Assembly: GCA_011634665.1 (NCBI GenBank)
Contig: WAEK01000017.1
Location: 124,001 to 188,000 of the forward strand
Direction of reading: 5' to 3'
Origin: Mortierella sp. BCC40632
Taxonomy: Eukaryota > Mortierellomycota > Mortierellomycetes > Mortierellales > Mortierellaceae
DNA length: 64,000 nucleotides
Position 1 is the first letter of the stretch. Every line of letters starts with the position of its first letter. The position numbers and the translations under genes are program-made. This document shows, in pieces, positions 12,406-23,255 of this stretch. The notes beneath the pieces are model-generated. The model saw only the letters and a list, made by a program, of their open reading frames with translations, did not search any database and was not told the DNA's origin.

Positions 12406-13754
12406 CCTCTCACCCTCTCACTCTCCATGGACTGTGCACTGCCCGTTTCGTGCTCTCTTGCAGAAAAAAAAAAAAAAAAAAATCACACTTCCACATTGCA
12501 TCCCACCACCAACTGTTCCCCATCCACATCCTACATCCGAACGGTACTCTTTTCTTGCCTCTTCCCTCCTCTCCTCCATCCTATTGCCCCCCTTACCCTT
12601 TCATTTTAAAAGCCAGTCTCGTGATGTTCCCGCCCGTCTGAGCTAATCTGTCAAAGAACATCTACCACGAACTATCCAACTGAGGTAGTCTTCAAAACCG
12701 ACGTACCTTTCTTTCTCCCCCCTGGCTGCCCTTTCCTTCTCCCTTCACCTGGCTTTAATCGTCTTCCACATGTCAAACACAAGAGTACAGGCTGTGAGCT
12801 GGCTCCGCCGTCTCGACCCGAGTTGCAACGCTTGCGCCGTAGTGGTTCCCAGCGACCGAACACTAGAGGCCTTGTGCATGTGCTGCACATGCTGAGCACA
12901 GGAGGAAGAGAGTTGGGTTGCGCGTCTTTAGTTCAGCTGGCCGCGCTCCACATCTCGTTGGTGGAGCGGTCCTCCACACATGAATGTGTCTCTAAACTCT
13001 GTTGCTGGTCCTTGACCCCATGCTATGCTTTCATGCGCTGTTCCTGCTTGTGAGCACATATTGCATGCTCCTTTTCCTCTTTCTTTCTCTCGCCTTCTTC
13101 CAACGAGCCTCTCAGCCGAATCAGGCGCTGGTCGAGGAGGGGCCACATCTTTCGCTCAGACTGACACCACGTCGATGGAGAGCCAGGCACAGTCGTCCAA
13201 TGGACCATGCGGAGTAAAATAAAAGTTGGCCTAGCATAGACCAAGTCTCCTGCACATGATAGGAACGACCTTTTTGTGAACAAGAATAAGAATATTGCCG
13301 AGGGGGGACTTATCTTCGACCTGGGCGTTTTTTTGCATGTCCCTTTAGAATTTACACTCTCCCTCTTTCTCCTTCTCTGTTTGAACCCGATCGTACTTCG
13401 TGGAATTAGCAAAGAGGCTTTTGTGCAACCCTCGGCAGAGACATGTGCCTTTGAGGCAGATTACTTTCCCCAGTGTAAAAATTTGAGCAGGAAAAGAGGT
13501 AGAAAGAGAGAGATAGAGAAGGGGAGGAGGAGGAGGAGGAGGAGTGAAAAGAGAAAAAAAGAGGAATGTGCAAATGCTTTGATACTTGTTTTCTCTAATA
13601 TTAACTAAACTAATAGGACAGCCCCGAGAATATGCTAATAGGTCACGCCATGCCCCATTCATTGACCTTTCCACTCCATCTTTTACCTCATTAGCTTCAT
13701 TGTTCTCCTTATTTTCTGCTTTTTTTTTTTTTTTCTTCTTCTTCTCAGTTATCC
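12014..13754. other. Intergenic region, CT/GA microsatellites, no gene seen
   Basis: This region lies upstream of Sec14-like paralogue 1 and downstream of paralogue 2. It contains GA/AAG-rich sequence (about 12130-12195), a (TC)n tract (about 12361-12402), an A-run of about 19 (about 12464-12482) and a GGA-type tract near 13515-13545. ORFs in it are repeat translations. An ordinary promoter role for the gene ending at 10296 is inferred. Confidence 0.45.
12361..12402 (+). repeat. (TC)n microsatellite upstream of Sec14-like paralogue 1
   Basis: About 21 TC units occur on the plus strand, 350 bp upstream of the minus-strand start at 12013. The tract is GA-rich in the gene's sense. It may influence promoter structure, but only its presence is certain. 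Confidence 0.9.
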
Positions 13755-15232
13755 CTACGTAGGCGGTACTGATGTTGATTCACTCGCAGAACTACTGTAA
13801 ACCCAATGAGCCGTTCCATCTAACTGAGCAATGTTGGACCGATGAAACATATTCCTGGCACGGATATAGGGATCCATTCTAAAAAACGCAGCCCGGAGCT
13901 CCTTTGCAAGTTGACTTCTTTCTACCTCAATCTCTTCCTCAGTCCTGGCTGTGGTTGGGTTCTCTGTTCCAGCAGAAATCCATTCCCGTGTCAACGCCTC
14001 AAACTTCCACATCAACGCCTTCCACTCGGCCACCACTCGATCCTTTGTCTCCGTGTCACCCATGCAATCATTTTCGCCTGGCTGTGCATAAATATACTTG
14101 TAGGTGTACTGGTCTAGTCCTCCCTTATACCTGTGGGGTAGGTGCTCCGCAGGAATGTACTGTGTCAGCTCTTGGTCATTCTTGGTGAATCTCACTTTCG
14201 AAGCCACCACTGGGTCCAACCAGGGCTCAACCACCTTCCATACGCCCCAAAACACAAATGGCGCTCCATGAATGATAACTCGTCCCAGTGATTCCGGATA
14301 GTATGCCTCAAAGATAGACACCAAATACCTGACCATTGAAAAGTCCATGTTGACCAACGAGAATCCTGTGAGATCAAAGACTAGACAGACTGTCTCGACT
14401 GGGAAATGGATCAATGTCCGTCCAGCCTCTATGACATAGACTGTCAACTTTTCGAGTGTTTTGGCTGGCTGATCTCCTGGACGATGCAGTCGAGTGTTGA
14501 GATAGACCACAGGTCGGTCCTCGTTATCAGTTCCATGGATATAAAACTTGCCCGAGTCAAGCTGAGCAAAGAACTTTGGATGGAGTTCATCGAGCTGCTT
14601 GTCGGTTGAGTATTTGATTGATGGGATGTCTTCGTCTAGTCGCCATTTAAAGGCCTTGAACATCATGCTGAGTGCGTTGATCGTGTTCCATTTTCGTGCT
14701 CTAATAAACCTCAGTACCAGTGCATCTTTTTTTTTTTTTTTTTTTTTTTCCATAAAAAAAAAATTATTTTTTCCCACACCAAGCTTGTCTCCGTTAGCAT
14801 TCAAAATGAACTCTAGACAGCCTGGACGGAAACCACTTAGCAGAGCTTTTCTTTACCTGGATGATCGCCCATCACGTTGTCCCAGAGAATGGGCCTCAGT
14901 TTGTCTACAGAGAGTCCTAGATCTGCGAGTGAGATTTTGGCCATTCCTGCCCCATACCCAGCAGCTTGAGTCTCATCCTCGATCTTGGCTGTTTTGCCGC
15001 CTGAGAACCATCCGGTCCTTGTAGTCGTTTGTGCAGTTGCTGTCTTGGCACCCTCTCCTGAAAGTGCCTCCTTTTGAGTGGAACACATCATCTCAGATGG
15101 CACAATGGCCTCGCCCGAGTCGGCGATTGAGAAGATGATTGACCAGACCTCCTTGAGCGTTTTTTTCTGATCTGGCGTCAGACAGTCGATGAATCCAGTC
15201 CCTGGAGGGGTGATAATGTCGCCTTTGGCCAT
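13755..15232 (-). CDS. CRAL-TRIO (Sec14-like) lipid-transfer protein, paralogue 2
   Basis: Two exons fit: 15232-14857 and 14725-13755. Their sum is 1347 nt, giving 448 aa. The single intron (131 nt) sits at the same place as intron 1 of paralogue 1, right after GDHP, and contains a long A/T homopolymer. The protein begins MAKGDI like paralogue 1 and has LRFIRARKWN, then RPVVYLNTRLH, VFDLTGFSLVNMDF, YYPESLG and PFVFWGVWKVVEPWLDPVVASKV. It ends with a Ser/Thr-rich tail (SSSASESTS). The later introns of paralogue 1 are absent without disturbing the frame, which suggests precise intron loss. A lipid-exchange role is inferred from the family; the ligand is unknown. Confidence 0.9.
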
Positions 15233-17438
15233 TGTATCTCTCTGCCTCTCGCACTCTTTTTCTTTCTTTGGGTATAACTTGAGCGCAATGATGGTGATCC
15301 AGATAAACCGAAAGACAGGTGGGTTTGGCGGAAGAAAAGAAGAGGAAATAAAAAAGAGTTGGACGGGTTCGTTTTTCTGATTTTTAAAGTTTCTGAGCGT
15401 GGGATGGAAAAAAAGAAGATGAAAGAAAGAAAAGAGGGGAAATTAGCCCTTTTGTCAACTGCCCTTTTATAGCCAGGCATTGGGCAGCTTGCATCTCCCC
15501 CCTTCCCCAACTCACTTCACCTTCTCTCTTCCTTCTCCTTGATTCCAATACCGATTGTGTTTGCTCTGTCGAGTTCAGCAACTGGCTCGAAAACAACCAC
15601 GGCGAGGAGAGGGGGGGGGGCTTTTTTTCTTTTCTCTTCTCTTAGTGGCCACACTCACACACTCTCCACACACACAACACAGTAACAGGCACAATTGCTC
15701 ACCCTTGTGCTCCATCCTTGTGGACGAGTGCTGTGAGGACAGACACAAAGGCAGGTAGGACAGGCCCTCACACTCTCTTTCTTTCTCTCTTTCTTTCTCT
15801 CTTTCTAGCTTGGCGCTTCTAGAATGGGCTCCAGGGCTAGGAGGACCAGTGTTCATCTGCACTTGTTGTGGGGAGAATAGAGCGGGCAGGTGGAATGGAT
15901 GGACAAAGGCAGATGGCGAGTGCGACACAGACCCCATTCCCCAAAGAACACGTTCCTGACCACCTCTACAACCCACGAGCTCACAGACACTAAAGGAGCT
16001 GACATGTGACCAAGGTGACTTCTTTACTCGCCCCAGCTGCCAAGACCCCTAGAGAATATAGGTCTCCTTTCTTTCACTTGCCCTTTGGAGACCCATTTGG
16101 TGAAGAGAACCCTTGTTCTAGTACTGGTCAGGGAAATGCCAAGGCGCGAGAAGAGCATTTTTTTTTTTATTCTCGCGCGTGTCTAACGTGGCCGTGGTGA
16201 AATGACGTGTTCGATCTCAAAGTTTTGACTTTACATAAAGGGGCCGCTTCATGCACGGTTCTTCCATTGGGTTCTTTTCGTTGAGCAAAAATCACTAAAG
16301 CGTCGATCCTTTGTGTACTTCAAGCTGAACTGAGGAGGACGCCAATGCTGGATACGACTTCATCCAAACAGTAGTCCTCCTTCCCTCTCCCTCCCTCCCC
16401 AAGGAAAAAGAGACAAGGCGATTTAACGGCTTTTGGCGAGATCTCCATGGAATAACACGCATGCTTTTCCTATACCCTCCAGAAAGACAGGAACGGAATC
16501 CCTCCACGTTGTGCTCCCTGACTGACCAGGCTCCCACAAACATCAAAATCTAGCAAAAAAAAAAAAAAAAAATACCAACTGTCTACAACAAGCGATGGCA
16601 TGGCAGACTTCTTGACGCTCGGAGAATGCATTATGCATCAGTAATGGAGGAAAAAAATCTCTCAATAGTGGTGGGCATTTGCCAAATGCATGACTCAGCA
16701 AAAAAAACACACACACGCACACATGGCTCCATTCTATTGATTGCCGATGTCATCCTCGCTAGGGGTTGGCATCACCGTTGAAAGATGGCAAACCTTTTTT
16801 CAAGCCTCCATTCTCAACTCCTTCCCAACCTTCGTCCTACCTACCCCCATTGTTTTCCTTTGCTGTCTCCCACCTAGACTTTAATGAGATCCAGACGCTC
16901 TAGTCGTCCTGCCATCACTGAGTCAGACCCACAGACTATTCCTCTCACACCCCTCCATATCCCACACTGCCCCCTTCAAATCACAACAAGCATGGGGGAC
17001 TCATTGGATTGTCTTTGGCCTGGATCAGCCAAGTAGACGATATCTGCTCCAAGGTTGAAAACCCTCTAAATGCTTCCTCCACTCCCACAAATGTTGAAGC
17101 AACTGCCTCTTCTCATTCCAAGGCATAGAAAGATCGTACTCAAGAAAAACTACTTGAAGGCTGTTGGAAGAGCAAACAGCAGATCAGGAATGGTTTCAGT
17201 GGTGTCTTGAAGAGGCCCATATCACCCTCCTCCTCCTCCCTCTTTTGCAACTAAAAGGGTGGGAATTGTTACCGCCTCACTTTGCTTCTCTCTCGTTGGG
17301 GTAAGAAGAAGAGGGAAAAAAAAGATTTGTAGAAACGATTTGTGTATTAAAAAAAGTACAAAGGGTAATGAAATGAAATCATCAAGATTCCCTACTCTCT
17401 GTTATCACACTCTCAAAAAAAAAAGAATTGCACTTGAC
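15233..17438. other. Intergenic region between Sec14-like paralogues 2 and 3
   Basis: A G-run (about 15611-15620), a (CTTT)n-like tract (15776-15807) and several poly-A/T runs are present. No intact gene was recognised. A possible decayed coding stretch at about 16884-17250 is listed separately. The first few hundred bases are presumably the promoter and leader of paralogue 2. Confidence 0.4.
16884..17250 (+). pseudogene. Possible decayed coding remnant
   Basis: An ATG at 16884 opens a 50-codon frame (starting MRSRRSSRPAIT) ending at 17036. A second frame overlaps it and continues with protein-like composition (for example WISQVDDICSKVENP, then after one TAG, KDRTQEKLLEGCW) to about 17250. 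The frame change and internal stop would fit a decaying gene. No family was recognised and chance is possible, so confidence is low. Confidence 0.2.
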
Positions 17439-18180
17439 TTAGTTCTGATAACGCCAGACAGTCGTACCATCCGACTGAAGTACTGATTGTCCTGTGGCAT
17501 CCTTGCGATGGAACTGGTTCCTGGCACGGGTATAGGGTTCCAATCGGATGAACTGCGAACGAAGTTCCTTCGCAATCTCGTCTCGTTGTTGTCCCAGACT
17601 TGCTGAGGTCTTTTCATTTGATTCCTGAGCCCATTGCTTGGTCGTCAACTCAAATTTGCTAGTGATCTCATTCCGCTCGCTCTCAAGCTTGGTCTTGGCC
17701 GCCTCGTCCTTCATCAAGTCGTTTTCGCCTGCGACGGGAGTAAGGTATTCGTACTTGTACTTGTCCAAGCCGCTGCTGTAGGACGAGAGAAGGTGCTCTG
17801 CGGGGATCGATTCCAACAACTCTGCATCTGTGGATGTGAAACGGATCTTGGCTGCGACAACGGGGTTCAACCAGGGCTCGATGACCTTCCAGACACCCCA
17901 AAAGACAAATGGAGAGTTGTGGATCATGATCGTGCCAAGAGATTCAGGGTAGTAAGCCTCAAAGCACTGGATGATAAATTTGACCATGTTGTAATCCATG
18001 TTATAGAGTCCAAATCCGGTCATATCAAAGACAAGGACGACAGTCTCTACTGGGGGTTGAATCAACAAACGTCCAGTCTCCATGAGGTAAATCGTCAACC
18101 GCTCCAGAGTCGTGTAGTCCTGGTCAGCAGGCATGTGCAGGCGAACATTCAGGTACCTGTATGAAGTAGCAAAGTGACAG

Positions 18181-18218
<38 letters not shown>

Positions 18219-19302
18219 AGGGTCAATACGAAGCTTATTGGCTTAACAGACGACTCTTTATCCCGTCTGGTCAACTGCCACCATGACATAGTTCCCAGTC
18301 CGAGTCGGATCACTGGCGAGAGTGACAGGCACGAGAGCCCTCGTTTCCTTTCCCGCCTAGTGTCTCTATTCTCCCCCAATGTCGCCACATCTCCCCTTTG
18401 TCGTCAAGTGAACCTTGTGCTCCCAACGTGTGTTATGCTCTCGGCCCTTTTTTTTTTATCGCCACCCACACTAAAATCCCAGGGAGAACTGGATGGCATG
18501 TTGTTTCTCTTTCCTCCCTCAATGCATTTTTGTGAACAAACACCACTTCAGACCTGTGGAGACCGGATCTCGAGCGAAATTCGCATTTTTTTTTTTTTTT
18601 TTCGCCTCAATTCTTGGCACCATTACAACGTCGCCTGTGGCTGTCCCTCCATGCCCTTTTTCTTCTTCCTTTGTTTGTTTACCCCAACAAATTGACGTTT
18701 GACCAGCAAGCGAAAGGTAGAAAGAAAAAAATAACACACACTTACACAATAGGACGTCCGGCTTTGTCAGCACCATGGATAAAAAACTTGCCCATCTCGA
18801 GTTGTTGCTTGAACTTGGGGTACTTTTGATCCAATTCATCCTCACCCAGTGTCTTGACATCCTCAACATGGTTCTCCTTGCGCCATTGGAAGGCCTTGAG
18901 GATCATAGTCAATGCAGCAGCAATGTCCCACTTGCGAGCACGCAAGAACCGAAGTACCAAAGAATCCGGGTGGTCACCCAAAGAATTATTCCACAATGAC
19001 TGATGCAATTCCTGGGCCGTCAATCCAAACTCGCTCAAATTAAGCGTTGTGGGCTCCGCCACTGGGGCGGCTGCGGGTTCTGTTGCGGCTGCGTAACCGA
19101 ACCAACCACCCCATCCGCCAGCAGCAGGGGCAGGAGTCGACGCAGGTGCAGGTGCAGGTGTGGGTTCGGGTACAATGGTGACAGTGCCCTTCTCCTGGAT
19201 ATCGATGAGCGCGGCCCAGAACTTCTTGAGGTCCTTTGTCTGTTCAGGAGTCAACGAGCCGACATGACCGGTGGTATCTGGGGTGTTTTCAGGGAGAGAC
19301 AT
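17439..19302 (-). CDS. CRAL-TRIO (Sec14-like) lipid-transfer protein, paralogue 3
   Basis: Two exons fit: 19302-18746 and 18156-17439. Their sum is 1275 nt, giving 424 aa. The start is MSLPENT at 19302; an upstream in-frame ATG would add only a pyrimidine-coded hydrophobic stretch from the leader. An Ala/Pro-rich linker (about residues 45-65) precedes GDHPDSLVLRFLRARKWD, where both relatives have an intron that this copy lacks. The CRAL-TRIO fold continues with GRPIV/VYLNVRLH across the only intron, then VFDMTGFGLYNMDYNMVKF, YYPESLG and PFVFWGVWKVIEPWLNPVVAAKI. The intron is long for this genome (589 nt) and carries an A-run of over 25. Family knowledge suggests intermembrane lipid exchange; the specific ligand is unknown. 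Confidence 0.9.
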
Positions 19303-19747
19303 TAGTGGTGTATAGGTGTGGGTGTAGGGTGTGTGTAGGAATGTGAAGACGAGAAAGAGAAAGAGAAAAGAGAAGTGGAAAAAAAAAAAAGAGAGAGGAA
19401 AGAGAGTTGAGAGACTGACACCTAAATAGTCTTCGCACATGCCAAGATCTCTCTCCTTAGCTTAGACTACCCTTTCTGCTCTCAGTCGATAGGGAGCATA
19501 AATCTCCAGCATAAAGCGACAGTGACCGCTGGCGGAGCTAGTTTGCCTGATCTTCATCTCAACCCATTCACCCCCGCCTGTCCCCATTGCTTCTCTCATT
19601 CTCCGTTCTTGGCACGCAACTAGTCTGCTCATTTAAAGAAGGAGGGAGGAGGGGAGGGTGGCCAGTAGTCACTGGTCTCTTTAATGCTACTAGAGTGGTT
19701 CGGTGTTGGAACCGATGTCCTGGCACGTGTCTTTTCTAATTCCTTTT
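19303..19747. other. Intergenic region, leader of Sec14-like paralogue 3
   Basis: This 445-base gap separates the glutathione transferase stop from the ATG of paralogue 3; both genes read on the minus strand. A purine-rich tract (about 19345-19405) would form a pyrimidine-rich 5' leader on the minus strand, as seen before other genes here. No other feature was seen. Confidence 0.4.
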
Positions 19748-20742
19748 TTAAAAGTTGACTAGGGTCTTGCTGACCTTGTCATACGCGTTCCATTCAGGGG
19801 AGGCCTTCCACTTGGCATACTTGGGGTTCTTTTCTAAGTTGTCATAGACAGCAAAGATCGCTGGCGTACTCTTGCGTGAGATAACGCGGTCGCCAGAGAT
19901 TGAGATCATGTTGTCGACCATGCTGGCTGTCTTGATATCCGCCAACGTCAACTAGTTTGTATGTCAAAAAAAAAAGAGAGAGAGCGAGAGAGAGCGAGGG
20001 AAGACAGTGGTTAGAGGAATGCCATTTGAAAATTGTCATATAGTCAATGGCCTTTACCTTATCGCCAACATAGTGACCATTGGCTCCATTGGCTTGGAGA
20101 ATGCGCTCATGGTAGCTGGCCCACTCGGGAAGGATCGTGGTGATGTAAACCTCCATCATTTGCTCAGCATGCTCCTTGGGAGCTCGGAGAACAGTCGTCA
20201 CAAGCTTGTCAAAGAGAGTCTGAGTGTTGCTTCGGTACGACGAGACTGCAAGCTTCTCCCACTCATTGTCTCCTGCAAGCCCCATCTTCTCAGCCAAGTA
20301 AAGCTCAATCGTACTCAGCTCTGTCAATTCGAGGATCTCGCCTGATCTGGTCTCGATGTAGAGAATAGGCAAGGTACCAAAAGGAGCCAATGGCTTGTCA
20401 CTTGCCCATTCCTAAAAGTGAATAAAAACCTCTCAGACGTTAGTACCATTTGCTGGGAATTAGCCTGAACCGCATTTTTTTTTCTCCTTTCTATGAAATG
20501 TTTACACTTCGGCTGGGGAACAGGGACTCAAACCCTTCCTTGGCAATAACGTCATCCACTTGGCTGACGGTCGCATGAATAAATTCATAATCCAAATCTG
20601 ACATGGAAAGCATGGCTCGGAGGCCAGTTAGGACACCATGGAAGGGAAAGTAGAGCAGCTTGTACTTGTTGTCCTTGGCGGTCACACAGTCAGACATGAC
20701 CTGGGACGAGAGGTTTTTGGTCACAGGAATGATGTTTGTCAT
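19748..20742 (-). CDS. Glutathione S-transferase family protein
   Basis: Three exons fit: 20742-20506, 20411-20058 and 19951-19748. Their sum is 795 nt, giving 264 aa. The N-terminal half reads as the thioredoxin-like GST domain: KYKLLYFPFHG (about residue 25), then PFGTLPIL with the cis-proline-type turn, and ELTELSTIELYLAEK, which corresponds to the glutathione-site helix (usually ESxAIxRYL). The all-helical C-terminal domain includes VGDKLTLADIKTASMVDN across the last intron, the usual GST C-terminal hallmark (G-x-x-x-T-x-A-D). Members conjugate or reduce substrates with glutathione in the cytosol. The class is uncertain, with sigma-like fungal GSTs the nearest by eye. The last few residues of exon 1 depend on choosing the GTAAAC donor. 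Confidence 0.85.
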
Positions 20743-23255
20743 GGTTTCTCTTGAAAAAAAAAAAATGTGCCTTTGAAGAGTTCGAAAGAGAAGAGTATGC
20801 AAGTAGGAGGGGAGGGAGACGTGAAAGGATTAGCTGTAGATTGATGGTGGATCGAGAAGAAATAGGAACTGTATTTATACGATGGCCTCTGCGTTTCTAC
20901 GAGAACCACAACCCTCTCTTCAAAGTTAGTGGGTCGATATTTGGCATGAAACGTGAACCAGCACTAATATGGATTCATTGCCTCGCACAGACGGAGGTTT
21001 AAGCACTTCTAGATTTATTTATTTTTTTTATTGCGCAGCTTCATACTAAACAACAGGAAAGGAAAAGCGGCGCGTATTTTGCTGAGAGCATGGAGGATGC
21101 ATCTGTATCTGGAGCTTCCCCCTTTTGGACAATGCGTTCCTCTAAGTTTGACAAGTTCCGAGAAATAAGAATTTGCATTTGCGCATTTTGCGTAGTTAAC
21201 GGATGATATCATTTGACGGACCAGCCGTCGACTTTTCCTCAAAATTTAGTTCCCCAAGGCTGAAAGGAATAAAGAGTGGGTAGGTTTGTTCATTGAAAAA
21301 ATCTCCTTTTCTGTTTTTAACCCCTTCCTCTCCTCCAAAAGATTTTTTTTTATAGCGTTTTTGAGATACGAGATGAATTGGTGGGGTAAGCTCCTTCCCT
21401 GAAGATCCTCGACCAAGAGAAACCTTTGACCGGATGCCAAACACATAGCAACTCCGACCCCTCAAAAGCCCAACAGTAAGAAGAAGACTTGGAGACCTAC
21501 TGACTTGTTAGCATCGGCTATCGCATGGTCTACGGAAGGCTGTCTAGTTAACTGGATCTTCGCAGGTTGTGATGATGGCGGAACGCACCCTGCATCTCGA
21601 TCTTTTGGCTTTGTTCGACTTTGCCTTATCCGGGCAGTAGGATATATGGAAATATTTTTTGACTCGAGCTGGGGGTATGGAGGCAGGACGGGGAACGTGG
21701 AATTTGTTTCAAGCGACTTGGGAGAGAGTGGGACATAAAAAAGCAAACGCAGAGGGTCAAATGTCGAAAGGTACTAGCCATATTTTTATAGGAAAGCGCG
21801 ATTTGGTCAAAGAGAGCAATCGTTCACTTGTTCTCGTCTTTAGCATCGCTGGTGAGTTACTCGAGAATAGATCCTGATGCAAGGTCCCTTGATGTTGAGT
21901 TTGGCGAAAAATGGCAGGCAAGATCTATGAGTAGGATACTAGATCGAGTGTTTGTAGGCAGGCCAAATTGATGGCGCTAAGCTCTTGACAAGCCTCAAGT
22001 CCGCCCAGTGGTGATGTCAAGATGCTTCTTACCCCTCACAAACGCTCGAGAAAGTTGGCGATTGGCCCTAGCGCAAAGGACGTTGCCCTGATTAATCTGA
22101 ATGGTCTGATGTCGGCATGGAGATCACCTTGTATGAGAGGAAAGGGTACGATGTTAGAACTACAAAAACAAACGCCACAGTCAACAGAATTGGGCGCAGC
22201 AGTGACTATTTCAAAACATCATCAGGCAACAGGTGCAGAGCGTGTGGAGAAAACATTCTTTCTTTTCCTTCCTTTTAGCAAATCTCTCTTCCGCGATACC
22301 TGTCGTATCCCGGTCCAAGTCCTCTCTTCAGCAATGCATATATATCCCCAAGGCCGAGGGGAAAGCATGTTGCTGAAAGAGGGAATATCGCAGAGTAGAG
22401 GAGATCAAATCCTTGTTTTGCGGCATGACTCAACGTGGATTGGACGCGTATCCTAGCCAAGATATGATCGCAGTGCCTTTAAAAGAGATTTTACAGCTCG
22501 CATCCAAGAACAAGCTTCGGTTGGCTCCACCTATCATAAACACAATTAGTATCGAAAAAAGAAAGAGGGAATGTCTTGTGAGGCAGAGTACTTCAACCTT
22601 GCAGTTAAACAGAAGGCTGCTTATCAAGGTGTATTCAAACACAGACGATGGCTAGAGAATAAGAAGAAACTCAAGATTCTAAGACAAGACCAGAGTCTAA
22701 CAGCTATTGAGTCAAGAATTCCTCCTCTCCCTGGGATTGTTGCCAATATTAAGAAACCTATGGGCCAAGTACGAAGCCTGGAAACGTAACGAAGGCGATA
22801 ACTTTTGGACGACCTAAGAGACCACATTAGATTTTTTAGTGAGGAGTATAGATTTTTCAGTATGTTGACCGACCTGCGCTTATCAACCTGTTTGAAGCAC
22901 TGTAAGCTGTAGATTGAGCCTTGGAGCGTGGAATACGACTTTCAGTCCTAATTAAGGCCAAGCACCTTGAATTAACAAATAGCTCGCCAAATGGCAATAT
23001 ACGGACTCTATAAAAACTACAGATAACCAAATCTGGAATATTGTTATGGACCATATCTTGCTCCTCTAAGTTTTGGTGCGGTGCATGGTACAAAAGTGGC
23101 CATGCACGCGTCTTTTTAACGTTGCCCACGTTTAGGCTACTTGGTGACTGCTTTTGGAAGATCGTCTTACCGCAGACAGAGACAGACTCATGCTTCATTG
23201 TAGAATCAATCCGATCCACTCGTCAGGTTAATCACGCTTTCACACTTCCACAACG
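20743..23255. other. Divergent intergenic region of 2.5 kb
   Basis: The region lies between the start of the GST gene (minus) and the start of the TTI1-like gene (plus), so it should hold both promoters. Several ORFs of 60-145 codons occur on both strands, but none resembles a family I know and none shows convincing splice structure. The stretch 22430-22790 has somewhat protein-like composition (PLKEILQLASKNKLRL) and might be an old remnant. No repeat structure was seen. Confidence 0.4.

Noticed and set aside
12860..13000. Possible tRNA-like segment (TTTAGTTCAGCTGG)
   Set aside because: The B-box-like similarity is partial; no acceptor stem or T-arm GTTCRANNC could be paired.
18174..18702. 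ORFs inside the third Sec14-like gene on the plus strand
   Set aside because: They lie in its intron and start in a homopolymer; composition is low-complexity.
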